Shown here piece after piece: positions 14,420 through 22,280 of a DNA stretch of 29,539 bases. Both the position numbers and the translations under genes were made by a program. This DNA comes from JAVVHH01 sp032249615. Lineage in GTDB: Bacteria > Pseudomonadota > Alphaproteobacteria > Acetobacterales > Acetobacteraceae. The notes under the pieces are model-generated. The model saw nothing but the letters and a program-made list of their open reading frames with translations, ran no database searches and was not told the DNA's origin. Each line of letters begins with the position of its first letter. Within the stretch, counting starts at the first letter, position 1. The stretch covers positions 1-29,539 of the forward strand of contig JAVVHH010000034.1 in assembly GCA_032249615.1 (NCBI GenBank), read 5' to 3'.

Positions 14420-15577
14420 ATGGCAGATACGCTCGTTTCGGCGGCGACGACGATGGCGCGTCCGGCACGCCGCCCGGCGAACCCCGATTTCTCCTCCGGT
14501 CCCTGCGCCAAGCGGCCGGGCTGGTCGCTTGCGGCACTCGAGGGCGCGCTGCTGGGGCGGTCTCACCGCGCTGCCGGGCCGAAGGCGCGATTGAAGGAAG
14601 TCATCGACCGGTCGCACGCGCTGCTCGGCTTGCCGTCGGACTGGCGGCTCGGCATCGTTCCGGGATCGGATACCGGCGCGGTCGAGATGGCGTTGTGGTC
14701 GCTGCTGGGCGCGCGGCCCGTCGACATACTGGCGTTCGAGACGTTCTCCGCCGCCTGGGCCACCGACGTCGTCAAACAGCTCAAACTCGAGAGCGCGCGG
14801 GTGCTCAGCGCCCCCTATGGCGCGCTGCCCGACCTCGCTGCGGTCGACCCGGCCCATGACCTCGTGCTCGCCTGGAACGGGACGACCTCGGGCGTGCGCC
14901 TACCCAACGCCGACTTCATCGCAGCCGACCGCACCGGGCTCGTGATCTGCGACGCGACCTCGGCCGCCTTCGCGATGGAGCTCCCCTACGACAAACTCGA
15001 TGTGGTTACCTGGTCCTGGCAGAAGGCGTTGGGCGGCGAGGCGGCACACGGGATGCTGGCCCTGTCGCCCCGCGCGGTCGAACGGCTGGAGAGCTACGCG
15101 CCGCCCTGGCCGCTGCCCAAGCTGTTCCGGCTGACGAGCGGCGGGAATCTGAACGAGGGAGTTTTCCGCGGCGAGACGATCAACACGCCATCCATGCTCT
15201 GCGTCGAGGATGCGCTGGACGCGCTGCGCTGGGCCGAGCGGGAAGGCGGGCTGCCGGCCCTTCAGCGGCGCAGCGCGGCCAATCTCGCCGCGGTGGCCGG
15301 GTGGGTCGAGCGGACGCCCTGGGTCGACTTTCTCTGCGCCGATCCGACGGCGCGCTCGCCCACCAGCATCTGCCTCGTTCTCCCCGGGGTGGCGCCGGGC
15401 ACGGCCAAGCAGATGGCGGTGCTGCTGGACCGGGAAGGGGTCGCGTTCGACATCGCCTCGCACCGCGATGCCCCGCCGGGCCTGCGCATCTGGGGCGGGG
15501 CGACGGTGGAGACGAGCGATATCGAGGCGCTGCTCCCGTGGCTCGAGTGGGCTTTTGCGGAAGTCCGCCCGCGATGA
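14420..15577 (+). CDS. serC: Phosphoserine aminotransferase
   Basis: SerC transaminates 3-phosphohydroxypyruvate with glutamate to phosphoserine, and also serves the parallel step of pyridoxal phosphate synthesis in many bacteria. The product has 385 residues. The N-terminal NPDFSSGPCAKRPGW and the PLP lysine K202 in SWQKALGGEAAHGML mark the alphaproteobacterial SerC subgroup, which differs from the E. coli type. Strong Shine-Dalgarno GGAAAGGGAGAG precedes the ATG at 14420. The stop overlaps the hisZ ATG (ATGA). The phosphoglycerate dehydrogenase gene serA, often found after serC in related genomes, is not here. Confidence 0.94.
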   Translation: MADTLVSAATTMARPARRPANPDFSSGPCAKRPGWSLAALEGALLGRSHRAAGPKARLKEVIDRSHALLGLPSDWRLGIVPGSDTGAVEMALWSLLGARPVDILAFETFSAAWATDVVKQLKLESARVLSAPYGALPDLAAVDPAHDLVLAWNGTTSGVRLPNADFIAADRTGLVICDATSAAFAMELPYDKLDVVTWSWQKALGGEAAHGMLALSPRAVERLESYAPPWPLPKLFRLTSGGNLNEGVFRGETINTPSMLCVEDALDALRWAEREGGLPALQRRSAANLAAVAGWVERTPWVDFLCADPTARSPTSICLVLPGVAPGTAKQMAVLLDREGVAFDIASHRDAPPGLRIWGGATVETSDIEALLPWLEWAFAEVRPR

Positions 15578-16716
15578 GCGGCGAGCCACCCAACCCCGCG
15601 CTGCTGCCCGTCGGCCTGGTCGATCTATTGCCGCCCGAGGCCGAGATCGAGGCCGACGCCGTGTCGTCGATCATGAGCGTATTCGCCGACCACGGCTACG
15701 AGCGGATCAAGCCCCCGTTGCTGGAGTTTGAAGAGGGGCTGCTGGCCGGTTCCGGCGCGGCGATGGCGGACCAGACCTTCCGGCTGATGGACCCGGAATC
15801 CCGCCGCATGATGGGGCTGCGCGCGGATATGACGCCGCAGATGGCCCGGATCGCCAGCACGCGCCTGGCCCGGCATCCGCGCCCGCTGCGGCTCTCCTAT
15901 GCCGGTCAGTGCTTGCGCGTGCACGCCACCCAGCTCGCCCCTGACCGGCAGGTGGCGCAGGCGGGCATCGAACTGATCGGGGTCGACAACCCGGCCGCCG
16001 ATGCGGAGGTGGTCGTGCTCGCCGCCGAAGCCCTGGCCGCGGTGGGGCTGCACCGGATCAGCTTCGACATCACCATGCCGACGCTCGCTCCGGCGCTTCT
16101 GGACGAGGGCGGGATCACCGGCCCGGCGCGCGCCAGGCTGATCCGCGCGCTCGACCGCAAGGACGCGGCGGCGGTCGCGCAGGGAGGCGGGCCCATCGCC
16201 GGCTTATTGGCAGAGTTGCTCCTGGCCGCCGGGCCGGCCGACCCGGCGCTCGCGCTGCTCGGTGCGGCCGATCTCGGGCCGGTGTCGCGGGTGCTCTACC
16301 GTCGCCTGTCCGACAGCATCGCGGCCATTCGGGCGGAAGCGCCGGAGCTGCGGCTGACCCTTGACCCCATCGAGTTCCGCGGCATCCGCTATCACACGGG
16401 CCTTTGCGTCACGATGTTCGCGCCGGGCCATCACGAGGAGATCGGGCGGGGCGGCCGTTATGTCTCCGGCGACAACGAACCGGCAACCGGCGTGACCCTG
16501 TATCCCGACGCCGTGTTGCGGGCGCGGACGGCCCCGGCTGCCCGCGAGCGGGTCTATCTGCCCTGGGGCACCCCGCGGCAAGCGGGCAAGACACTGCGCG
16601 AGCAGGGCTTTGCCACCGTCGCGGCGCTCGAGCCTGCACCGGATAGCGCGGCGGAAGCGCGGCGGTTAGGGTGCACGCATCTTTGGCGGGACGGCGAAGC
16701 GGTGCCGTCGTCCTGA
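15574..16716 (+). CDS. hisZ: ATP phosphoribosyltransferase regulatory subunit
   Basis: HisZ is a catalytically inactive paralogue of histidyl-tRNA synthetase that activates short-form HisG, the first enzyme of histidine synthesis. The 380-residue protein shows class II aaRS-like motifs: PVGLVDLLPPEA, YERIKPPLLEFEE, the motif 2 region LRADMTPQMARI, and LRLSYAGQCLRV. Later it has EFRGIRYHTGLCVTMFAPG and GRGGRY, while the anticodon-binding domain is absent, as expected for HisZ. Start and serC stop overlap. Its presence implies a short HisG elsewhere in the genome. The gene precedes purA by 44 bases containing a hairpin. Confidence 0.92.
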   Translation: MSGEPPNPALLPVGLVDLLPPEAEIEADAVSSIMSVFADHGYERIKPPLLEFEEGLLAGSGAAMADQTFRLMDPESRRMMGLRADMTPQMARIASTRLARHPRPLRLSYAGQCLRVHATQLAPDRQVAQAGIELIGVDNPAADAEVVVLAAEALAAVGLHRISFDITMPTLAPALLDEGGITGPARARLIRALDRKDAAAVAQGGGPIAGLLAELLLAAGPADPALALLGAADLGPVSRVLYRRLSDSIAAIRAEAPELRLTLDPIEFRGIRYHTGLCVTMFAPGHHEEIGRGGRYVSGDNEPATGVTLYPDAVLRARTAPAARERVYLPWGTPRQAGKTLREQGFATVAALEPAPDSAAEARRLGCTHLWRDGEAVPSS

Positions 16717-16717
16717 G

Positions 16718-16735
16718 CCTCCGCCTGCGCGGAGG
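16718..16735 (+). promoter_or_regulatory. Small hairpin between hisZ and purA
   Basis: CCTCCGC (16718-16724) and GCGGAGG (16729-16735) form a perfect 7-bp stem with a 4-base loop, starting two bases after the hisZ stop. There is no T-tract, so termination is unlikely to be Rho-independent in the usual sense. It may limit RNA decay or attenuate into purA. Confidence 0.4.
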
Positions 16736-16760
16736 GAGCTGACATAAGAGAGGAAAGTCG

Positions 16761-18050
16761 ATGGCGAACGTCGCCGTGATCGGCGCCCAGTGGGGCGACG
16801 AGGGAAAGGGAAAGATCGTCGACTGGCTCGCCAGCCGCGCGGAGATCGTGGTTCGGTTCCAGGGTGGCCATAATGCGGGCCACACGCTGGTGGTCGGCAA
16901 CCAGACGTATCGCCTGTCGCTGCTGCCGAGCGGCCTCGTGCGCGGCAAGCTGGGGATCATCGGCAACGGAGTCGTGGTCGACCCGGAGGCGCTTTTGGCC
17001 GAGATGGACCGGGTGCGCGCTCAGGGGCTGACCGTCTCGCCCGACACGCTCCGGATTTCCGAGAACGCCGTGCTGATCCTGCCGGTGCATGGCGCGCTCG
17101 ACCGGGCCCGCGAGGCGGCGCGCGGGGAGCACAAGATCGGCACCACCGGCCGCGGCATCGGCCCGGCCTACGAGGACAAGGTCGCGCGCCGCGCCATTCG
17201 CGCCTGCGACTTGGCCGAGCCGGAGACACTGTCGACCAAGCTCGACGAGTTGCTGCTGCACCACAACACGCTGCTCCGCGGCCTCGGGGCCGAGCCGTTC
17301 GAGAAGCAAGCGCTGCTGGACCGTCTGCTCGAGCTCGCGCCACGCCTGCTGCCGCATATCGAGCCGGTGTGGATGCGGCTGGACGAGGCGCGCCGGGCCG
17401 GGACCCGCGTGCTGTTCGAGGGCGCGCAGGCCGTGATGCTGGATGTCGATCACGGGACGTACCCGTTCGTCACGAGCAGCAACACCATCGCGGCGACGGC
17501 TGCCGCGGGTTCCGGCGTCGGTCCCGCGGCCGTGGGGTTCGTGCTCGGCATCGCCAAGGCCTACACGACGCGGGTCGGCTCCGGACCGTTCCCCACCGAG
17601 CTGAACGACGAGGTCGGCCAGATGCTCGGCACGCGAGGCCACGAGTTCGGCACCGTCACCGGGCGGCCGCGCCGCTGCGGCTGGTTCGATGCGACAATGG
17701 TGCGCCAGGCTTGCAAGGTGGGCGGCATCCAGGGCTTGGCGCTGACCAAGCTCGATGTGCTGGACGGCCTCGACACCCTCAAGATCGGCGTCGGCTACGA
17801 GATCGGCGGCGAACGGTTCAGCTATCTGCCGGCGGGCCAAGCCGCGCAGGCAGCTGCCAGGCCGATCTACGAAACGATCGACGGTTGGGCGGATAGCACC
17901 CGCGGCGCCCGGAGCTGGGCGGAGCTCCCGGCGCAAGCGATCAAATACGTCAAGCGCATCGAAGAACTGGTGGAAACGCCGGTCACGCTGCTGAGTACGA
18001 GCCCGGAACGCGACGACACCATCCTGATGCGCGACCCGTTCGAGGGCTGA
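16761..18050 (+). CDS. purA: Adenylosuccinate synthetase
   Basis: PurA joins IMP and aspartate with GTP to give adenylosuccinate, the committed step to AMP. The 429-residue protein has the N-terminal GAQWGDEGKGK loop with catalytic D13, and H41 in the FQGGHNAGHT motif. It also has GTTGRGIGPAYEDK, the FEGAQAVMLDVDHGTYPFVTSSN segment and the GTP-binding TKLDVLDG near the C-terminus. All are intact and the length is normal. Shine-Dalgarno GAGAGGAAAG (16748-16757) precedes the ATG. It ends the plus-strand run and is followed by a strong hairpin before convergent hemY. Confidence 0.97.
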   Translation: MANVAVIGAQWGDEGKGKIVDWLASRAEIVVRFQGGHNAGHTLVVGNQTYRLSLLPSGLVRGKLGIIGNGVVVDPEALLAEMDRVRAQGLTVSPDTLRISENAVLILPVHGALDRAREAARGEHKIGTTGRGIGPAYEDKVARRAIRACDLAEPETLSTKLDELLLHHNTLLRGLGAEPFEKQALLDRLLELAPRLLPHIEPVWMRLDEARRAGTRVLFEGAQAVMLDVDHGTYPFVTSSNTIAATAAAGSGVGPAAVGFVLGIAKAYTTRVGSGPFPTELNDEVGQMLGTRGHEFGTVTGRPRRCGWFDATMVRQACKVGGIQGLALTKLDVLDGLDTLKIGVGYEIGGERFSYLPAGQAAQAAARPIYETIDGWADSTRGARSWAELPAQAIKYVKRIEELVETPVTLLSTSPERDDTILMRDPFEG

Positions 18051-18054
18051 GGGT

Positions 18055-18086
18055 CCGGGTTCCTTCCCGCGCGGGGAGGAACCCGG
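18055..18086. terminator. Strong hairpin between convergent purA and hemY
   Basis: A 14-bp stem with a single G-U pair (18055-18068 with 18073-18086) and loop GCGC lies in the 42-base gap between purA and hemY stop codons. It lacks a T-tract on either strand, so it may work as a bidirectional RNA end-protector or a Rho-assisted terminator rather than a textbook intrinsic one. Confidence 0.6.
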
Positions 18087-18092
18087 GTCGGA

Positions 18093-19388
18093 TTAGCTCG
18101 TCAGCCCTTCCGCGCCGAGCGGGGAGGCGATGCGGCGCCGCACCACCGGGGTCGCTTCGGCGGCCTGCTCCCAGTGGATCGTACCGGTCGAGCGGCAATT
18201 GTCGCAGGTCGCATGCCACTGGTCGTGCGACTTGCCGCAGGCGGTGCAGCGCCAGGTCGGGTCGGGATCGGCCCCTTGCATGTGCTGCAGCGCGTCCTGC
18301 GCTTCCTCAGCCTTGCCCTCGGCGACGTCCACCTTGGCCAGCAGCGACCACAGGCGGCGCTGGTTCACACCGGCCGCTCGTGCGCGGTCCAATTGGCGGC
18401 GCGCCTCGCCGATCAGCCCGGCGTCGAACGCCGCCTGCGCGATGGCCATGAAGGCTTCGGGGTTGTCCGGGTTGGCCCGGATCAGGACGGCCATCTCGCG
18501 GGCTTGGGCCATCTTGTCGCCCGCGTCGGCGACGAAGGCGGCGGCCAGGTCCGGATGCGGTTTTGCCGACCAGGCCTGGCGGAGCACGTCCTGTGCCTGC
18601 TTTTGCTTGCCTACGCCGCGGAGCGCCGTGGCGTAGGCTATCGCCGCCGGGGCCAGCCCCGGCTCGGCGTCGAACGCCGTTTTCGCCAGGGCGAGCGCAC
18701 TCTTCGGATTGGTCTCACGCTGCGAGGCGGCGATCGCCAGAGCGGCTTTGCTGTCGGGAGAGGCGAGCCGCAAGGCCTCACGCCAATCCCCGGTAGCCTG
18801 AGCCATGTGGCGGCGCTCGTCGCGCAGCCAGGCGGTATTGGGATGGGCCTTCTCGGCTTCGGCGGCCAGCGCCGTCGCCCGCTGCCAATCCTCCTTCTCC
18901 ACGGCAATCCGTATCAGCCCCCGCAGCCCGAGCAGCCGTGAAGCCGGCCGTTCGGCCAATTGCTCATACAGCGCGGCGGCCTCGTCTTCGCGCCCCGCGA
19001 GCCGCCCGGCCTGGGCCGAGATCAGCAGCGTCAGCGGCGTGTCGCCCAGCAGGCGCCGGCTCCGGCCGGCTTCGCGCCGGGCGCCCCCCGCGTCGTCCGC
19101 CGCCAGGGCGACGAGCGCACGGTTCAGCGCCAGTTCGCCTTTGATGCGGGTCCGTCGGCTGCTGCCGCGGCGCACGCGGCCCGGGATGCTGAACACCCAG
19201 GCGATCAAGCGAATGACGACGTACAGCACCACGAAAAGGATCGCGAGCAAGAGCAGCGCGATCGGCGTCGACGTTTGGATCGTAGTGCCGGCGATGGTCG
19301 CGGTGACCGACCCGGGCAGCATGGAGATCCACCAGGCGATCGCGATGCAGACGACCGCCGTGAGAAACAGCCCAATGGCGCCGCGCAT
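18093..19388 (-). CDS. hemY: HemY-like membrane TPR protein with C-terminal zinc ribbon
   Basis: A 431-residue protein of the HemY N-terminal family; these are membrane-anchored TPR proteins encoded after hemD, not the protoporphyrinogen oxidase that shares the name. Two membrane spans (about residues 4-26 and 41-68) carry the family motif region, followed by helical TPR-like repeats (about 85-365). The C-terminus has a rubredoxin-like zinc ribbon with C381, C384, C395 and C398 (CTAC and CDNC). The exact role is unresolved; a scaffolding function in heme synthesis or envelope biogenesis is possible. The ATG at 19388 overlaps the stop of the mitofilin-like gene as ATGA. Confidence 0.85.
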   Translation of the reverse strand: MRGAIGLFLTAVVCIAIAWWISMLPGSVTATIAGTTIQTSTPIALLLLAILFVVLYVVIRLIAWVFSIPGRVRRGSSRRTRIKGELALNRALVALAADDAGGARREAGRSRRLLGDTPLTLLISAQAGRLAGREDEAAALYEQLAERPASRLLGLRGLIRIAVEKEDWQRATALAAEAEKAHPNTAWLRDERRHMAQATGDWREALRLASPDSKAALAIAASQRETNPKSALALAKTAFDAEPGLAPAAIAYATALRGVGKQKQAQDVLRQAWSAKPHPDLAAAFVADAGDKMAQAREMAVLIRANPDNPEAFMAIAQAAFDAGLIGEARRQLDRARAAGVNQRRLWSLLAKVDVAEGKAEEAQDALQHMQGADPDPTWRCTACGKSHDQWHATCDNCRSTGTIHWEQAAEATPVVRRRIASPLGAEGLTS

Positions 19389-20542
19389 CAGTTGGCGGCC
19401 AGGCTGGCGATCGCGGACCGGGCAGCGACAAGCGATTGCGCCTTATCGACCCAGGGCTGCATGGCTGCGGCGGCCGGGCCCTCGAGCCCCTTCAACGCCT
19501 TGACCGACCCGGCGAGATCGCCGTTGTCCAGCTTCTCCCGTGCGTTCGCGATCACCCCGGCGATGGGGTTGCCGACCAGCACGTGGTCACCCTGACGCAC
19601 GGTCACGACCTGCTGGGCGCGGTTCCACAACCGGCTACCGAAATCCGCGTTCGCCGAATTAACTGGCTGATCGGCCTTTTCTGCGGCCTGCCCGTAATCG
19701 TTGAAACTTTCGCGCAGCGCCGCCTCCGTGGGCGGCGCCTCGTTGGCGAACCGCGCCAGCGCCGGAGGGGCGCCGGGGATGTCGCCGAGCTTCTGCCCTG
19801 AGGCCAGCGCCGTCGCGACACTCTGCAGACGGGCGGTGACCTGAACCTTCTGTGTGAGCGCCTTGAGTTGATCCCCTTGGGTGCTGACCTGCTTCTCGAG
19901 ACCGTCCAGCCGGCTGCTCAGTTTACCTTCGGCGTCCTGCGCGTTCTGCATCTTGTCCGACAGATCCGAGAATTTCCCGTTGATGCTGGCCGGGTCGTAG
20001 GTGGGGCGCTGCTCGAGCGCCTGAACCTTGTCGGCAAGCGGCGCGAGCTGGTCGGGCGTCACGGTCTTGCGGTTCTCGAGCTCGGTCACCTTGTCCGAAA
20101 GCTGCTTAATCGCATCCGGTGCGGCCGCCTCTTTCTTCTCGAGCGCCGTCACCTTGTCCGAGAGATCGGCGACCGCAGCGGGTGCGACGGCCGGGCGGTT
20201 CTCCAGCGCGCTCACCTGCTGCTGCAACTTGGCGACATCGGCGGCGCTTGGCCCGGTCGGTTTCTGCTCGGAGAGCTTCGAGACTTGGTCGCGCAGAGCC
20301 GCGATCTGGGTCTGCAACGTGTCCACGCGGCCTGCCTGCTGGGTCGTCACCGGCGAGACGGGCGGGTTCTGCCACAGATAAACCAGGCTACCGGCCAGCA
20401 CGAGAAAGCCGACGAGATACAGGAGCGGCAGGAAGTCGCGCTTCTTCGACGGATCCGACGGCCGAACCTGCACCCGCGGAGGGTTTGCGTCGGGATCGGA
20501 ATTGGAGGGCGCAGCGTCCGGTCGGGCGGGTTCGTCGGTCAT
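19388..20542 (-). CDS. Mitofilin/Mic60-like inner membrane protein
   Basis: This 384-residue protein has the layout of alphaproteobacterial Mic60: a short acidic, Pro-rich cytoplasmic N-terminus (1-32), one membrane span (about 37-57), a long coiled coil (about 70-240), and a C-terminal mitofilin-like domain (about 250-384). In that group Mic60 is linked to intracytoplasmic membrane shaping and outer-membrane contact, and its gene lies by hemD and hemY, as here. The coiled coil holds a regular 21-residue repeat. The ATG at 20542 overlaps the hemD stop (ATGA); a longer reading to 20599 lies in hemD and was rejected. Sequence divergence is high in this family, so the call leans on architecture plus position. 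Confidence 0.82.
   Translation of the reverse strand: MTDEPARPDAAPSNSDPDANPPRVQVRPSDPSKKRDFLPLLYLVGFLVLAGSLVYLWQNPPVSPVTTQQAGRVDTLQTQIAALRDQVSKLSEQKPTGPSAADVAKLQQQVSALENRPAVAPAAVADLSDKVTALEKKEAAAPDAIKQLSDKVTELENRKTVTPDQLAPLADKVQALEQRPTYDPASINGKFSDLSDKMQNAQDAEGKLSSRLDGLEKQVSTQGDQLKALTQKVQVTARLQSVATALASGQKLGDIPGAPPALARFANEAPPTEAALRESFNDYGQAAEKADQPVNSANADFGSRLWNRAQQVVTVRQGDHVLVGNPIAGVIANAREKLDNGDLAGSVKALKGLEGPAAAAMQPWVDKAQSLVAARSAIASLAAN
19976..20227 (-). repeat. 21-residue (63-base) tandem repeat in the Mic60-like coiled coil
   Basis: Four units begin at L106, L127, L148 and L169 of the Mic60-like protein, exactly 21 residues apart. They start LQQQVSALENR, LSDKVTALEKK, LSDKVTELENR and LADKVQALEQR, each followed by a short segment holding a proline. 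A related LSDKM segment follows at L194 with altered spacing. Twenty-one residues equal three heptads. DNA-level identity is diverged, so this is an old or selected repeat. Confidence 0.8.
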
Positions 20543-21237
20543 AATAGCGCCAATACCCCGTTCAGCGTCGGCGTTAAAGACACACGGACGCGGCACCACG
20601 GCAAAGGGGCGAGCACCGCGGCCGCCCGATGGCTGATTGCAACCGCGATGACACCGGTCAATGAGGGTTGGAGCCGCATGGGAAGCAGACGAACGAAGGC
20701 CGCGGCAGTTTCCGCCGAAAGGAAAGTTGCGGCGCGCAGCGTGTTTGCCTCCAGCGCAGAAATGGCGGCGGGCGGGAGGCGGCGGGCTTTCGTGATCTCG
20801 TAGGCGCAGGCGCGGGTGACGGCGAAACCGTTCGTGGCGAGCGCATCGGCAACGGCGTCGCCCTGCCGGAAGCCGTGCGCGAACAGCAAGCGGGCGCCCG
20901 GTGCGAGCCGGCCCTGCGCCAAGCGGGCCAACGAAGCGCCGTCGCCGTCCGCGTCGAGCACGGTCTTGAACCCGGCCTCCCGCGCTCGGGCCGCGGTTGC
21001 GCTGCCAACGGCGAGCAGCGGCAGCGCCGTCAGCGTTTCCGGCAGCGCGGGGATCGCATTGCGGCTGGTCGCGATCACGGCGTCGAAGCGTCCGTGCGGC
21101 GCGATAGTGCGGGGGTGGAGGATCAGCACCGGCGCCACGACCGGGTCGAAGCCGCGGGAGGCGACGAGATCGGCCGTCTCCGCCGCGTCGGCCGCGGGCC
21201 GGGTGATCAGGACGCCGCGGCGGGTTGCCTCAGGCAA
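20539..21237 (-). CDS. hemD: Uroporphyrinogen-III synthase
   Basis: HemD closes and inverts ring D of hydroxymethylbilane to give uroporphyrinogen III. The protein has the loose two-domain pattern of this poorly conserved family: GVLITRPAADAAET at the N-terminus, DAVIATSRNAI, LLAVGSATAARAREAGF, RLLFAHGFRQGD, and a C-terminal TFLSAETAAAFVRLL followed by AISHRAAAVL. The preferred start is TTG 21237, giving 232 residues and an eight-base overlap with hemC; the longer reading to 21345 lies inside hemC and looks non-conserved. The weak start codon suggests dependence on hemC translation. The stop overlaps the Mic60-like start. Confidence 0.86.
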   Translation of the reverse strand: MPEATRRGVLITRPAADAAETADLVASRGFDPVVAPVLILHPRTIAPHGRFDAVIATSRNAIPALPETLTALPLLAVGSATAARAREAGFKTVLDADGDGASLARLAQGRLAPGARLLFAHGFRQGDAVADALATNGFAVTRACAYEITKARRLPPAAISALEANTLRAATFLSAETAAAFVRLLPMRLQPSLTGVIAVAISHRAAAVLAPLPWCRVRVSLTPTLNGVLALL

Positions 21238-22237
21238 AGATGTCGCGCGGCGAGTCCGCCCGCAACTCGTCGCCGAGCGCAGTGCCGAGCTGTTCGGAAT
21301 CGGTCGGCAGCCCATGCAAGCTACGCTTGAGCAGGAAGCTGCCATCGGGCCGCGCGACCAGCCCCGTCAGGTGCAGCCGCCCATCCGGCAACAAGCGCGC
21401 ATGGCCGCCGATCGGGGTGCGGCAGGAGCCGTCGAGCGCGGCGAGCAGCGCCCGCTCGGCGGTGGACACGGCCCGGGCTTCCGGGTCCTCGATGCCGGAC
21501 AGAAGCTGCCGGAGCGTCACGTCCTCAGCGCGGACGGTGACGCCCACGATGCCCTGGCAGGCTGAAGGCACCATGGCTTCCGGGTCGATCGGAACGTACG
21601 GCGTGTCGATGTTCAGCCGACGCAGGCCGGCCACCGCCAGCAGGCTCGCGGCGCAGTCGCCGGCCATCACTTTCGCGATCCGGGTCTGCACGTTGCCTCG
21701 CATGAGCGTTATCGAGAGGTCGGGCCGGGCATGCAGCAGCTGCGCCTGCCGCCGCAGCGAGGTGGTGCCGATGACCGCCTTCGAGGGCAGCATGGCGAAG
21801 GCTTCGGTCGGATCGGAGGCGGCGGCAGCTGGGCCGAGGATCAGCGCGTCGCGCGCATCCTCGCGTCGGAGCGTGCAGGCCAGCACGATCCCGGGCGGCA
21901 GCTCGGTCTCGAGATCCTTCAGGCTATGGACCGCGAAGTCGATCCGGCGATCCGCGAGCGCTTCGTGAATCTCCTTGGAGAACAGGCCCTTGCCGCCGAT
22001 TTCGGCCAATGCCCGGTCCTGTATTGCATCGCCCGTGGTGCGGATGATGTGCTCCTGGAACACCTCGTCGTTGTTGAAGCCCGGCGCCAGCACCGGGCAG
22101 AACTTGGCCAGCAGCCCGATGAACATGCGGGTTTGCACCCGCGCCAGCGGCGAACCGCGGGTGCCCACCCGGAGCGGCAGGCCACGGCGGGCGTGCGTGT
22201 CGCTGCGTGGCATGGTCATGGGCTGGGCGTCGGGCAT
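21230..22237 (-). CDS. hemC: Porphobilinogen deaminase (hydroxymethylbilane synthase)
   Basis: HemC polymerises four porphobilinogens to hydroxymethylbilane. Motifs present are LRVGTRGSPLA, the active-site region GGKGLFSKEI and FAVHSLKDL, GTTSLRRQAQL, RGNVQTR, and the dipyrromethane cofactor cysteine C272 in GSCRTPIGGHA. One oddity is that the usual GQGA turn of this family reads CQGI (residues 227-230). From the ATG at 22237 it has 335 residues; ATGs at 22219 and 22213 are equally possible and none has a strong Shine-Dalgarno site. It heads the hemC-hemD-mic60-hemY run and is divergent from tsaD, with about 43 bases between start codons. Confidence 0.94.
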   Translation of the reverse strand: MPDAQPMTMPRSDTHARRGLPLRVGTRGSPLARVQTRMFIGLLAKFCPVLAPGFNNDEVFQEHIIRTTGDAIQDRALAEIGGKGLFSKEIHEALADRRIDFAVHSLKDLETELPPGIVLACTLRREDARDALILGPAAAASDPTEAFAMLPSKAVIGTTSLRRQAQLLHARPDLSITLMRGNVQTRIAKVMAGDCAASLLAVAGLRRLNIDTPYVPIDPEAMVPSACQGIVGVTVRAEDVTLRQLLSGIEDPEARAVSTAERALLAALDGSCRTPIGGHARLLPDGRLHLTGLVARPDGSFLLKRSLHGLPTDSEQLGTALGDELRADSPRDIFA

Positions 22238-22280
22238 CGGATTGCTCTATGGGATCGCCGGGTCGAGGAAAAGACACCAC

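Noticed and set aside
16554..17936. 460-codon open frame antisense to purA and the end of hisZ
   Set aside because: It has no motif and biased Arg/Gln/His content, and it is fully explained as a shadow of purA.
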